DNA from: Flavobacteriales bacterium
GTDB lineage: Bacteria; Bacteroidota; Bacteroidia; Flavobacteriales_F; PHOS-HE28
DNA: 64,000 nucleotides
Direction of reading: 5' to 3'
Assembly: GCA_020635695.1 (NCBI GenBank)
Contig: JACJZH010000011.1
Span: 60,469-124,468 of the forward strand
Positions 11,495-20,212 of this stretch are shown in pieces; position 1 is the first letter of the stretch, and each line of letters opens with the position of its first letter. A program made the position numbers and the translations under genes. The notes beneath the pieces are model-generated. The model searched no databases. It worked only from the letters and a program-made list of their open reading frames with translations, and had not been told where the DNA came from.

Positions 11495-11502
11495 TACCTT
11501 TG
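11495..11502 (+). promoter_or_regulatory. -7 promoter element TACCTTTG
   Basis: A perfect TAnnTTTG, 7 nt before the ATG of the sugar-dehydrogenase-like gene at 11510. This would give a nearly leaderless transcript. Confidence 0.5.
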
Positions 11503-11509
11503 TCGCGGG

Positions 11510-13147
11510 ATGGGGCGGACCTGTTCATTCATCTTCCCGTTCGTTCTCTCGTTCGCGTTCACCGCGAGCGGGCAGGACAGCACGCGGCTTGGCCTGGTGC
11601 CCTGGGCATCGGGCATGCAGCACATCACCTCCATCTCGCACTGCGGGGACGATCGGCTGTTCGTGACCCGGCAGGGAGGACTGGTGCAGGTGATCACGGA
11701 CAGCATGACCGTGCTGCCCGTTCCCTTCCTCAACATCGGGAACCGGGTCATCTTCAACGGGGAGCGGGGGCTGCTCGGCATGGCCTTCCATCCGGACTAT
11801 GCCAACAACGGGCACTTCTACCTGCATTACACGGCGAACGTGGGTCCGCACGGGGTCAGTCGGATCTCGCGGTTCAAGGTGTCGCCGGACCCGAACGTGG
11901 CCTACCCGGACAGTGAGCTGGTGCTGATCGAACTGCCCCAGCCGGACCCGATCCATCAGGGCGGCGACCTCGAGTTCGGGCCGGATGGCATGCTGTATTG
12001 CTCGTTGGGTGATGGCGGTGGTGCGGGTGATCCGGGCGATCAAGGTCAGGAGGCCGGCACCTTGTTCGGGACCATCATCCGCATCCGTCCGGAGCCCGAC
12101 AGCACCTACTCCATACCGCCGGACAATCCGTTCGCGCACGACACCACCGGCCGCCGGCCCGAGATCTGGGCCTATGGGCTGCGCAACCCGTACCGGATCG
12201 GCATCGACCCCTTGAACGGTGACCTGTGGATCGGTGATGTGGGCCAGGAGCGCTGGGAGGAGCTGGACCATTGGCCGGGAGGAGTGGCCACCGGCCCCAA
12301 TTTCGGTTGGAGCTGCTATGAGGCCAACGAGCCCTTCCTGCCCATGCGTTGTCAGGACTCGCTCGGGCTCGAGTTCCCCCTGCGCGCCTATGCCCACAAC
12401 ATCCTCGGCGGCGATGCCTGTGCGATCGTGGCCGGGGAAGTGTACCGCGGCCAGCGCTATCCCCGCTTGCAGGGCAGGTTCGTGCACACGGACTACTGCC
12501 ACGGGCGGCTCCTGCTCACCAGCACGGACAGCCTGGGGATGTGGGTGGATTCGGTCGGGTTGGAGACCGGACTGTTCGGCTTCTCGGACATCAGTGCCGC
12601 GGCCGATGGCGAGCTCTTTCTGGCCAGCCGCACCGACCAACGCGTGTACCGCATCGTGGACGCCTGCCCGCGCCCCAGGCCGGAGATCGAGGTGAACGGC
12701 GGTACGCTGAGCACCACCGATGATGCGGATACGTGGGAATGGTACTGGAACGGCCAGCTCCTGATCGGTGCCGACAGCTCCAGCATCGAAGCCCTGGTGA
12801 GCGGTGAGTACACGGTGACCATCACCTATGGCGATGGGTGCACGTCCACCTCACCACCGGTCCAGCATGTCTCCACGGCCGTTCCCGGGGGCGGTCAGGC
12901 CGGGCGTTTCCGGCTTTCTCCGGTTCCCGCCGCGGATCATGTGACCCTGGAGCGGGATGGGGCGGACAGCGCGCTGCAGGTGGAGCTCACGGATGCCTCC
13001 GGCCGGCTGGTCCAGCGGACGACGTGGGAAGGACAGCGCACCGTGCTGGCCCTGGATGGGGTTCCCGGCGGCGTGCTGTGGGTCCGTGTCCGGACCCGGG
13101 ATGGCCAGGTGCTGGAGGTGCTGCCCCTGCCGGTGCTGGGCCGCTGA
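11510..13147 (+). CDS. PQQ-type glucose/sorbosone dehydrogenase-fold protein with T9SS sorting domain
   Basis: 545 aa with a signal peptide (residues 1-21, ends TASGQ). Residues 30-385 form a six-bladed GSDH-like propeller, with GERGLLGMAFHPDY, the GGDLEFGPDGMLYCSLGDGGGAGDP loop region and WAYGLRNPYRIGIDP, as in soluble aldose-sugar dehydrogenases. A short Ig-like segment follows, and a T9SS domain occupies about 460-545. The family binds PQQ and calcium and oxidises sugars outside the cytoplasm. Whether this secreted member is catalytic or only a binding propeller is not decidable here. It is convergent with xerC/D, with a 3-bp gap. Confidence 0.85.
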   Translation: MGRTCSFIFPFVLSFAFTASGQDSTRLGLVPWASGMQHITSISHCGDDRLFVTRQGGLVQVITDSMTVLPVPFLNIGNRVIFNGERGLLGMAFHPDYANNGHFYLHYTANVGPHGVSRISRFKVSPDPNVAYPDSELVLIELPQPDPIHQGGDLEFGPDGMLYCSLGDGGGAGDPGDQGQEAGTLFGTIIRIRPEPDSTYSIPPDNPFAHDTTGRRPEIWAYGLRNPYRIGIDPLNGDLWIGDVGQERWEELDHWPGGVATGPNFGWSCYEANEPFLPMRCQDSLGLEFPLRAYAHNILGGDACAIVAGEVYRGQRYPRLQGRFVHTDYCHGRLLLTSTDSLGMWVDSVGLETGLFGFSDISAAADGELFLASRTDQRVYRIVDACPRPRPEIEVNGGTLSTTDDADTWEWYWNGQLLIGADSSSIEALVSGEYTVTITYGDGCTSTSPPVQHVSTAVPGGGQAGRFRLSPVPAADHVTLERDGADSALQVELTDASGRLVQRTTWEGQRTVLALDGVPGGVLWVRVRTRDGQVLEVLPLPVLGR

Positions 13148-13150
13148 TCG

Positions 13151-14056
13151 TCACCCGGCCTGCCGCGGATGGAAGCGCAGGATGTTGCTGCGCAGGTACT
13201 CCCGGTCCAGGTGGGTGTACACCTCGGTGGTGGTGATGCTGGCGTGCCCCAGCATTTCCTGGACCGCCCGCAGGTCCGCACCTCCCTCCACCAGGTGGGT
13301 GGCGAAGCTGTGCCGGAAGGTGTGCGGTCCGATGGTCTTTCGGATCCCCGCGAGCGCGGCCAGTTCGCGGACCCGCTTGAACACCCACACGCGGGTGAGA
13401 CCGTTCCCACGCCGGTTCAGGAACAGGATGTCCTCCGCCTGGCGTTGAACGGGCAGGTGGGACCGTTCGCGCTCCCGGTAAAGGCCGATCTGTTTCACGG
13501 CCTCGGGGCTCACCGGCACCAGGCGTTCCTTGTCGCCCTTTCCCGTCACCCGGATGAAGCCCTCCTGGAAATGCAGCCAGCTGATCCGAAGAGCGGTGAG
13601 CTCGCTCACCCGGAGGCCGCATCCATAAAGCGTTTCCAGCATGGCCCGATCGCGGTGGGCCATGGGCCTGCTCATGTCGATGGCACCGACCAGCGCATCC
13701 ACTTCGGACACCGTCAGGAAGGTGGGCAGGTGCCGGCCCAGTTTCGGGCCCTCGAGCAGTTCGGTGGGGTCGTCGCCGATGCGCCGGTCCAGACGCAGGC
13801 AGCGGTAGAAGGCCCGGACCGAACTGATCAGCCGTGCCTGACTGCGGGGGGAAAGACCCTGTTTGGACGCATGGACCACGAAGCCCTGCAGGTCCTCCAG
13901 CCCCATGCGTTCGGGGTCCAGGGTGGGGGAGAAGGTCTCCGCGTAGGTGAACAGCTTGTCCAGGTCACGCAGGTAGGCCTCCACCGTCCGGGCGCTCAGG
14001 GAACGCTCCAGCTTCAGGTACATGGTGAACATGCGCCGTGCTTCGGCCCGGTCCAT
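13151..14056 (-). CDS. xerD: XerC/XerD-type tyrosine recombinase
   Basis: 301 aa, the usual length for a chromosome-dimer-resolution recombinase. The N-terminal SAM-like core-binding domain occupies 1-100 and the catalytic domain 110-301. The catalytic set is visible: Arg in GLRVSELTAL, the beta-hairpin Lys in TGKGDKERLVP, HTFRHSFATHL (His and Arg), His in EMLGHASI, and the nucleophile Tyr in EVYTHLD. It is divergently transcribed from aroQ. The housekeeping context and lack of adjacent integration features argue against a phage integrase. Choosing XerD rather than XerC is a guess. Confidence 0.9.
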   Translation of the reverse strand: MDRAEARRMFTMYLKLERSLSARTVEAYLRDLDKLFTYAETFSPTLDPERMGLEDLQGFVVHASKQGLSPRSQARLISSVRAFYRCLRLDRRIGDDPTELLEGPKLGRHLPTFLTVSEVDALVGAIDMSRPMAHRDRAMLETLYGCGLRVSELTALRISWLHFQEGFIRVTGKGDKERLVPVSPEAVKQIGLYRERERSHLPVQRQAEDILFLNRRGNGLTRVWVFKRVRELAALAGIRKTIGPHTFRHSFATHLVEGGADLRAVQEMLGHASITTTEVYTHLDREYLRSNILRFHPRQAG

Positions 14057-14091
14057 GACACAAAGGTGTCCTTTCGTTACTTCGCTCCACC

Positions 14092-14529
14092 ATGGCGCGC
14101 TTCGTAGTTCTCAACGGACCGAACCTGAACCTGCTGGGTACACGGGAGCCGGCCATCTATGGGGGACTCTCCCTGGAGGAATACCTGCCGGAGCTGCGCA
14201 GCGCCTTTCCCGGGCACACGATCGATCAGGTGCAGACGAACCTGGAAGGCGAGCTCGTGGAGCAGTTGCAGGCGGCCGAAGGCACGTACGACGGCGTGGT
14301 ATTGAACGCAGGCGGGTTCACGCACAGCAGCGTCGCCATCCGCGATGCCATCGCCGCCATCACCGTTCCCGTGGTGGAGGTGCACATCAGCAACCTGTTG
14401 TCGCGCGAGACCTTCCGCCATACCTCGTTGCTGGGCGGCGTTTGCGCAGGGAGCCTCATGGGCTTCGGTCTGGACGGCTACCGGATGGCCATCGACCACC
14501 TGATCAGGAGGGCCGCTCGAACGCCTTGA
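14092..14529 (+). CDS. aroQ: 3-dehydroquinate dehydratase, type II
   Basis: 145 aa. It catalyses the third step of the shikimate pathway. Family motifs are intact: NGPNLNLLGTREPAIYG at the N-terminus with the catalytic Tyr, NAGGFTHSSVAIRDA, and EVHISNLLSRETFRHTS with the catalytic His and substrate-binding residues. The start follows a TTACTTCG-type element by 7 nt. Its last 26 bp overlap the convergent glycosyltransferase gene. Confidence 0.96.
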   Translation: MARFVVLNGPNLNLLGTREPAIYGGLSLEEYLPELRSAFPGHTIDQVQTNLEGELVEQLQAAEGTYDGVVLNAGGFTHSSVAIRDAIAAITVPVVEVHISNLLSRETFRHTSLLGGVCAGSLMGFGLDGYRMAIDHLIRRAARTP

Positions 14530-15559
14530 CGTCCAGCTCGTCGAAGCGCTTCCAGCCCAGGATGAAGCGGTCGTAGGCCACGCTGCGGTGGTACATGCCG
14601 GTCAGGTCCGGTGTCCGTTCCTCCTGCAGCAGATGCCGCCGTTCACGCAGTACGCGGGGCAGCCGGCCGAAGAAGCTCCAGTGGGCCCGCACCACCTGCC
14701 AGGTGTGGCTGCCGTGCCCCTCCAGCAGGAACTTCGCCCCGGCGAAGAAGTCGAGCACCAGCCGGCGCAACAGCCTCATCGGAAGCCAGCCCTCGTGCAG
14801 GTTCCTCGTGAGCACGATCAGGCTGTTCCGGAAGTTCAGGAAGGTCTTGCGCGGGCTGCCGTAGCCCAGGGCACCTCCCCCCACATGGAAGACCGTGGCC
14901 TGGTGCGTGTACCCGATCCTGCGTCCGCGTCGCCGCAACCGCCAGCACAGGTCGATCTCCTCCATGTGGGCGAACAGCGAGGCATCGAACCCGCCCACGG
15001 CATGGAAGTCGGCCGACCGGATCAGCAGGCAGGCACCGGTGGCCCAGAACACCTCGCGGTCGTCGTCGTACTGTCCACGGTCCTCCTCGGTCACCTCGAA
15101 GATGCGGCCGCGGCAGAACGGATAGCCGTTCCGATCGATGAACCCGCCTGCTGCTCCGGCATGCTCGAAGCGCGTCCGGTCGTTCAACGCCAGCACCTTG
15201 GGCTGGCATGCCGCCAGCTCGGGGTGGGCGTCCAGGTACCTCTCCAGGACCTCCAACCAGCCGGGCGTCACCTCCACGTCCGAGTTCAGCAGCAGGTAGC
15301 GGGTGGCGTTCACCTGTGCCAGGGCCGCGTTGTACCCGCCGGCAAAGCCGAGGTTGCGGGGAAGGGCGATGCGCTCCACACCGGGATGGGCGTCCTCCAG
15401 CCAGGCGAGGGACCCGTCGGTGGATGCGTTGTCCGCCACGATCACCCGGGCACCCGGCGAACAGGCCAGCACGCCGGGCAGGAAACGTTCCAGCCAGTGT
15501 CTGCCGTTCCAGTTCAGGATCACGACCGCGGTGCTGCCTTGCCGGTCCATGGCGGGCAA
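14504..15559 (-). CDS. Family 2 glycosyltransferase
   Basis: 351 aa. The N-terminal GT-A domain carries VVILNWNGRHWLERFLPGVL, the ADNASTDGS nucleotide-sugar motif, NLGFAGGYNAAL and the LLLNSDVEV DxD-like site, then EIDLCWRLRRRGRRIGY. It resembles rhamnosyl- or dTDP-sugar transferases of the WbbL/RfbF type and is probably a cytoplasmic-face enzyme of surface polysaccharide synthesis. An alternative start lies at 15550. CATTTTTG upstream is a poor -7 match. It overlaps aroQ by 26 bp at the 3' end. Confidence 0.9.
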   Translation of the reverse strand: MPAMDRQGSTAVVILNWNGRHWLERFLPGVLACSPGARVIVADNASTDGSLAWLEDAHPGVERIALPRNLGFAGGYNAALAQVNATRYLLLNSDVEVTPGWLEVLERYLDAHPELAACQPKVLALNDRTRFEHAGAAGGFIDRNGYPFCRGRIFEVTEEDRGQYDDDREVFWATGACLLIRSADFHAVGGFDASLFAHMEEIDLCWRLRRRGRRIGYTHQATVFHVGGGALGYGSPRKTFLNFRNSLIVLTRNLHEGWLPMRLLRRLVLDFFAGAKFLLEGHGSHTWQVVRAHWSFFGRLPRVLRERRHLLQEERTPDLTGMYHRSVAYDRFILGWKRFDELDVKAFERPS

Positions 15560-15584
15560 AAATGCGACGATCCTGCGCAGCGCC

Positions 15585-17045
15585 TCAGCGCGGCATCTCG
15601 TAGAACTCGTCGGCCCTTATCCCGCTCTGGGAGTTCACCGGCGACACGTCCACGTTGTTCATGGGCACGTTGCGCGAGTGGATGATCTGGTTCCACCGCG
15701 GATTCTGCACTTCGCCGCGCATGTCCGAATGGATCAGTTCGTAGTCGTTGCTCACCAGGTCGGGCAGGTAGAAGACGAAGCGGCGGTTGTTGTATTGACC
15801 GGCCTTGTAGTAATGCCAGATCTGGTAGGGGTAGGCGTCCATCTCGTTCGGCCGGTCCATGATCGAGTTGGGCGGGCCGTACTTCAGGTGCACCTGGCCG
15901 CGGTCGGTCTCGTACCCTTTCTTGATCCGGGTGCCGTACAGCTTGTTCACCTTCACCACTTCGCGGTAGTAGCTGTCCCAGGCCGAAGCGGGGTCCACGG
16001 CGTTCCGGTTGTACCAGAAGCTGTAGAAGAAGCGCTTCATGAGGTCCAGGTCCTCGTCCTTCAGCCGGTCGTCGATCACCTTCCGTTCCAGGTCATCGCC
16101 GATGGGGCGCATGCTGCGGATGAACTCGGCCAGCGTGTCCGTGTCGTTGATCGCATCGGCGAAGGTGTTGCCCACCTGCACCGTCCGCATGTCGGCCAGG
16201 TCGTACGCCACGGGGTTGTTCCGCTGGAAGAACTGTTCGGCACGGCCTTGCAGCATGCCTTCGCGGTCCCTCACCTCCACGCTCAGCAGGTAGTTGCCGG
16301 TGGGCAGGCCACCGATGTCGAAGCTCGCGATCACCACCTGCACGGGCTGGGCGGTGGCCCGCTGCACCTTCTTGTAGGCGCCGAACACACGTTTGTTCTC
16401 GAACTGTTCGATCTGGTAGGAAAGGGCGAAGGCCCCGTCCGCGCCGAACTGCTCCTCGGTGCCGTAGATCTCCGCGTAGAAGTTCAGCCGGTCCAGCGCC
16501 GCCGGGTAGTACGTGGACACCAGGGGAACGGTGACATACCCGTTGCGCGCGGAGGGGTCCTCCGGGGCCGGGGTGATGCGCTCGGCCAGCAGGATGTCCG
16601 AGAAATGGACACCGGCCTCCGGGGCACGCACCACCAGCGGGCTTCGATACACCGTGGGCGGCTGGTCGGGCAGGGAGAGGTCCCTGAGCTCGATGGTCAG
16701 GTCGTAGCTGCCGGGGCCCACCTGCAGGTACTCCTGATGGAGGAAGTCCATGTACGTGGAGTCCAGCCGCTCGGGTCCGTGAACATCGCTCTTGGCGAAG
16801 ACCACGATGGCGCTGTCCTGCTCCAGGGTCACCAGCACGCCCACATGGGCCTGCAGGAACCCATGCGTGTTCGCCGGGTGGCTCAGCGAGGCCCCCATGA
16901 AGGCCAGGTTCACCTCGATGCGTGGACCCCGCTCAGGCACGAAGTATTGGCGGGTCTCGATGAAGGCCTCCACGCCGGCCTGTGCGTAGCCCGACAGGAG
17001 CATGGAGGCGGAGAGCAGGAGGGGCAGCGATGCGCGGCTGGGCAT
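15585..17045 (-). CDS. GWxTD-domain exported protein
   Basis: 486 aa with a signal peptide (residues 1-23, ASMLLSGYAQA). The N-terminal half is beta-rich. The C-terminal half has the GWxTD-family pattern seen in Bacteroidota and Acidobacteria: KRFFYSFWYNRNAVDPASAWDSYY, then GYETDRGQVHLKYGPPNSI and YPYQIWHYY. The family function is unknown; an envelope role is inferred from export. The ATG at 17045 is only 4 nt after a perfect TATCTTTG promoter element, so translation probably begins at or next to the RNA 5' end. Confidence 0.85.
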   Translation of the reverse strand: MPSRASLPLLLSASMLLSGYAQAGVEAFIETRQYFVPERGPRIEVNLAFMGASLSHPANTHGFLQAHVGVLVTLEQDSAIVVFAKSDVHGPERLDSTYMDFLHQEYLQVGPGSYDLTIELRDLSLPDQPPTVYRSPLVVRAPEAGVHFSDILLAERITPAPEDPSARNGYVTVPLVSTYYPAALDRLNFYAEIYGTEEQFGADGAFALSYQIEQFENKRVFGAYKKVQRATAQPVQVVIASFDIGGLPTGNYLLSVEVRDREGMLQGRAEQFFQRNNPVAYDLADMRTVQVGNTFADAINDTDTLAEFIRSMRPIGDDLERKVIDDRLKDEDLDLMKRFFYSFWYNRNAVDPASAWDSYYREVVKVNKLYGTRIKKGYETDRGQVHLKYGPPNSIMDRPNEMDAYPYQIWHYYKAGQYNNRRFVFYLPDLVSNDYELIHSDMRGEVQNPRWNQIIHSRNVPMNNVDVSPVNSQSGIRADEFYEMPR

Positions 17046-17049
17046 ATTC

Positions 17050-17057
17050 CAAAGATA
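17050..17057 (-). promoter_or_regulatory. -7 promoter element TATCTTTG of the GWxTD gene
   Basis: A perfect TAnnTTTG on the minus strand with only 4 nt before the start codon at 17045. This is the clearest leaderless-transcript candidate in the window. Confidence 0.55.
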
Positions 17058-17121
17058 CGGGCCACGCGCACCGCCCCCGGACCGTTCGTGGACCGGGAGC
17101 CGCCGTTCGTGCGTACCGGAC

Positions 17122-17129
17122 TACCTTCG
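17122..17129 (+). promoter_or_regulatory. -7 promoter element TACCTTCG of tRNA-Ser
   Basis: TACCTTCG ends 10 nt before the mature 5' end of the tRNA. Because a tRNA has no ribosome-binding signal to confuse the reading, this supports TAnnTTCG (C in place of T at position 7) as a working -7 variant in this genome. Confidence 0.55.
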
Positions 17130-17139
17130 TGCCCGCCAC

Positions 17140-17229
17140 GGAGAGGTGGCAGAGCGGTCGAATGCGGCGGTCTTGAAAACCGCTTTACCCGCAAGGGTAA
17201 CGGGGGTTCGAATCCCTCCCTCTCCGCCA
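17140..17229 (+). tRNA. tRNA-Ser (anticodon TGA)
   Basis: A complete class II tRNA. The 7-bp acceptor stem pairs GGAGAGG with CCTCTCC. The anticodon loop CTTGAAA, closed by GCGGT/ACCGC, gives anticodon TGA (reads UCA). A long variable arm TACCC-GCAA-GGGTA is typical of serine. The T loop is TTCGAAT. CCA is encoded at 17227-17229. A GC-rich hairpin (17233-17258) follows. Confidence 0.97.
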
Positions 17230-17232
17230 CCC

Positions 17233-17258
17233 GCGACGGCCGCCGGAGGCGGCCTCGC
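17233..17258 (+). terminator. GC-rich hairpin after tRNA-Ser
   Basis: GGCCGCC and GGCGGCC arms around GGA, extended by a GCGA/TCGC outer stem with one bulge. No T tract follows. It probably stops tRNA transcription. Confidence 0.45.
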
Positions 17259-17285
17259 GCATCCGATCGGCAGCGAGCCAAGCAA

Positions 17286-17586
17286 AGCTTGCGCGAACGG
17301 ACGATCGGATGCGCGACCGAGCGATAGCGAGCCCGCGCGGGTGAAGCCTCCCCCCTCAGGGAACGGCGGAGCGCAGCGCAGCCAATCCCTAAGAATGTCG
17401 CAGCTTGCGCGAACGGACGATCGGATGCGCGACCGAGCGATAGCGAGCAGGCGCGGGTGAAGCCTCCCCCCTCAGGGAACGGCGGAGCGCAGCGCAGCCA
17501 ATCCCTAAGAATGTCGCAGCTTGCGCGAACGGACGATCGGATGCGCGACCGAGCGATAGCGAGCAGGCGCGGGTGAAGCCTCCCCC
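17286..17586. repeat. 116-bp tandem repeat, 2.6 copies
   Basis: Copies begin at 17286, 17402 and 17518 (exact 116-bp spacing) with AGCTTGCGCGAACGGACGAT. Copies 1 and 2 differ at only a couple of bases (GAGCCCGCGCG versus GAGCAGGCGCG). The third stops after about 69 bp, at AGCCTCCCCC. Each unit contains short inverted repeats (AGGGA...TCCCT around a GC-rich core). A 13-bp inverted repeat (17257-17269 with 17302-17314) links the flank to copy 1. The period is not a multiple of three and no coding frame is credible. This repeat fills the 440-bp gap between tRNA-Ser and the SLC13 transporter. Confidence 0.9.
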
Positions 17587-17669
17587 GCAAGGAAGGGAGG
17601 TGCAGCGCCCATCCTTTCCTGCCCGCCTATCTTCGCCCGGTCCCGCCCAGGCAGCCGGGACCTCCCCGA

Positions 17670-19466
17670 ATGAGCCCGCAGGAGTGGATCGTGCTGGGGG
17701 TGCTGGCCGGCGCCATCATCCTCTTCATCACCGAGAAGCTGAGCATCGACCTGGTCGCCCTGCTCATCGTGGCGGTGCTCGTGCTTTCCGGAACGATCAC
17801 GCCCCAGGAAGGGGTGGCCGGATTCAGCAACGGGGCCACGCTCACGGTGGCCTTCATGTTCGTGCTCAGTGCCGCCCTGCTGCGCACCGGGGCCTTGGCC
17901 ACGTTGGGCCCCAGGCTGGGTGCCCGCTTCCGGAAGGACCACACCGGCGGGCTCTTGATCCTCATGCTCGTGGTGGCCGCTTGTTCCGCCTTTCTGAACA
18001 ACACCCCCATTGTCGCGGTGCTGCTGCCGATCGTGGTGCAGACGGCCCGCAGCGCCGGCATCCCGCCATCGCGCCTGTTGATGCCGTTGAGCTTCGCGGC
18101 CATCCTGGGCGGCACCACCACCCTGATCGGCACCAGCACCAACCTGGTGGTGAGCGGCATCGCCGAGACCCTGGGCGAGGCACCCTTCGGGGTGTTCACC
18201 CTCACGCCGATGGGGCTGGTGTTCCTGGCCGCCGGCATCGCCTACATGGCGCTGGTGGGGTGGCGGCTGCTTCCGGGTGGTGATCGGACCAGCGACCTGC
18301 AGGAGGCCTTCGGCATGCGCGACTACCTCACCGAGCTGGAACTCCTCTCCGCTTCGCCGGCGGTGGGCAGGCGCATCATGGACAGTCATCTGGTGCGCGA
18401 GCTCGAGATGGACATCATCGCCATCCAGCGTGGAGAGAGCCGCTTCACCATGCCCCCGGGCGACATGGTGCTGGAGGCCGGCGACGTGCTGAAGGTGCGC
18501 TGTGACATCGGCCGGATCCGGGCGCTCAAGGACCGCGCCCATGTGGCCTTGAAACCCGGCCTCAAGGTGGCCGACCACGACCTCCTGACGCGTGGCACCA
18601 AGCTCGTGGAACTGGTGATCACCAGCAACAGCGAGCTGGAAGGCAAGACCATCCGCGAGGCCGACCTGTTGCGGAAGTACCGCGCCGTGGCCCTGGCCGT
18701 GCGGCACCGGGAGGAGGTGGTGCACGAACGCCTGCAGGACGCCACCCTCCGCGCCGGCGACGTGGTGCTGGCCGAGGTGCGCAGCCACTACATCGAGCGC
18801 CTGAAGGAGCTGGAACGCAAGGCGGACAGCCCCTTCGCCATCCTGACCGAGGAGGAGGGCATGCCCATCTTCGCCAAGCGCCGGTTCGCCTTCGTGCTGG
18901 GCGTGCTCGCCCTGGTGGTGGGGCTGGCCAGCACGGGGATCATCGGCATCCTGGAGGCCACCTTGGGTGGGGTGTGCCTGATCGTGCTTACCGGAAGCCT
19001 GAGCATGAAGGAGGTGTACGAGGCCATCGATTGGAAGATCGTGTTCCTGATGGCCGGGGCCCTGAGCCTGGGTACGGCCATGGAGCGCACGGGACTGGCC
19101 GACAGGCTGGCCCTGGGGCACATCGGTCTGTTGGGCGACCTCGGCCCGCATGCGGTGCTCGCGGGGCTGTACCTGCTCACCATCGCCCTGACCGAAGTGA
19201 TCAGCAACACGGCCACCGCGGCCCTGCTGGCGCCCATCGCCATCAGCACGGCCCATGCACTGGACGTGAGCCCGCTGCCGTTCCTCATGGCCGTCACCTT
19301 TGCGGCCAGCGCCAGCTTCATGACGCCCATCGGCTACCAGACCAACGCGATGATCTACAGCGCCGGTCAGTACCGTGCGGTCGACTTCCTCCGCGTGGGT
19401 GCGCCGCTGAGCCTGATGTTCTGGATCCTGGCCACGCTGCTGATCCCGGTCTTCTATCCGTTCTGA
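17670..19466 (+). CDS. SLC13/DASS-family anion permease with two RCK_C (TrkA-C) domains
   Basis: 598 aa inner-membrane transporter. Hydrophobic halves (about 1-200 and 395-598) flank a cytosolic pair of RCK_C domains (about 205-375, with LELLSASPAVGRR and KLVELVITSNSELEGKTI). Repeat motifs SAFLNNTPIVAVLLP, GTSTNLVVSGI, EVISNTATAALLAP and MTPIGYQTN are those of sodium-coupled dicarboxylate/sulfate transporters. RCK_C domains suggest ligand regulation. The substrate could be sulfate, a dicarboxylate or another anion. TATCTTCG lies 24 nt before the ATG. Its last 13 bp overlap the convergent downstream gene. Confidence 0.9.
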   Translation: MSPQEWIVLGVLAGAIILFITEKLSIDLVALLIVAVLVLSGTITPQEGVAGFSNGATLTVAFMFVLSAALLRTGALATLGPRLGARFRKDHTGGLLILMLVVAACSAFLNNTPIVAVLLPIVVQTARSAGIPPSRLLMPLSFAAILGGTTTLIGTSTNLVVSGIAETLGEAPFGVFTLTPMGLVFLAAGIAYMALVGWRLLPGGDRTSDLQEAFGMRDYLTELELLSASPAVGRRIMDSHLVRELEMDIIAIQRGESRFTMPPGDMVLEAGDVLKVRCDIGRIRALKDRAHVALKPGLKVADHDLLTRGTKLVELVITSNSELEGKTIREADLLRKYRAVALAVRHREEVVHERLQDATLRAGDVVLAEVRSHYIERLKELERKADSPFAILTEEEGMPIFAKRRFAFVLGVLALVVGLASTGIIGILEATLGGVCLIVLTGSLSMKEVYEAIDWKIVFLMAGALSLGTAMERTGLADRLALGHIGLLGDLGPHAVLAGLYLLTIALTEVISNTATAALLAPIAISTAHALDVSPLPFLMAVTFAASASFMTPIGYQTNAMIYSAGQYRAVDFLRVGAPLSLMFWILATLLIPVFYPF

Positions 19467-20095
19467 GCGGTCACGGCAGGTGGCCGTCGGGTGAAGCGCC
19501 GCGTCCACATCACCAGCAGCGGCACCCCGATGAAGGTGGGGGCCAGCCACACGAGCCACCAGGGCCCCAGGCCGGAGGCGTTCTGCACCAGGAAGGCCGT
19601 GGAGGCCGCGATGTACCCGCCCATCATGTGGCCGATGTGCTTCCGCAGCCAGGTGTTCCCGGGGACGCGCCGGCCGCGGAGCACGCTCACGTAGGTGCGC
19701 AGGTCCACGGTCACGTTCACGGCCGCGATGCCGCCGAACACCATCAGCACCACATTGCCCGTGGTCAGCATGGCCACGCCCGAGACCGCTCCCAGCGCGG
19801 TGATGGTCCAGTCCTTCCACTGCGGCCGCTGCGCCTTGTTCCGCAGGGCGCGCTCTCCGTTCAGCACCTGGTACAGCGAGAAGCCGGCGATCAGCAGCAG
19901 GAAGGTGCTCGGATGGATCAGCGTCATGGGCACCGCCGTGAAGGACACGCCCAGCATGCCGTAGAAGAAGACCCGCCCGGCGATGCGGTGCGTCCCGCCA
20001 CCCTTCCGGGCGGTCATGGCCAGGGCTCCGCCGATCAAGGCTGCGGCGCCGGAAAGGATGTGAACGACGAGCAGGGACTGGTGCAGGGTCTCCAT
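19454..20095 (-). CDS. Multi-pass membrane protein (DUF2306-like)
   Basis: 213 aa from the ATG at 20095. The longer frame to 20164 adds residues that look non-native. Six or so hydrophobic helices begin with LHQSLLVVHILSGAAALIGG, with a His in HILSG, followed by GTHRIAGRVFFYGMLGV and MMGGYIAASTAFLVQN. The THR..G.. pattern and a histidine in the first helix resemble the DUF2306/cytochrome b561-like group of small membrane proteins in Bacteroidota. Haem binding is possible but not shown. It is transcribed toward and overlaps the SLC13 gene by 13 bp. Confidence 0.7.
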   Translation of the reverse strand: METLHQSLLVVHILSGAAALIGGALAMTARKGGGTHRIAGRVFFYGMLGVSFTAVPMTLIHPSTFLLLIAGFSLYQVLNGERALRNKAQRPQWKDWTITALGAVSGVAMLTTGNVVLMVFGGIAAVNVTVDLRTYVSVLRGRRVPGNTWLRKHIGHMMGGYIAASTAFLVQNASGLGPWWLVWLAPTFIGVPLLVMWTRRFTRRPPAVTAQNG

Positions 20096-20212
20096 GGTGA
20101 GGGGCGGTGTTGGTCCGCCAAGGTGTGGGCTTACCTGCCTGACGGCCAAGGGTTCCGGGAGCAACGGGAAGCCGTGGGACGTCCGGCAGGGCCCGGGGAC
20201 GAACGGGAAGCC

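Noticed and set aside
13151..14056. Phage or element integrase
   Set aside because: Size, motif spacing and neighbours (aroQ, glycosyltransferase) fit a housekeeping Xer recombinase. No att duplications or phage genes are seen.
17286..17586. CRISPR array
   Set aside because: The 116-bp units are contiguous without spacers, and no cas gene is present.
16910..17590. Minus-strand frame across tRNA-Ser and the 116-bp repeats
   Set aside because: It contains the tRNA read backwards (the familiar spurious EREGFEPP peptide) and repeat-derived sequence.
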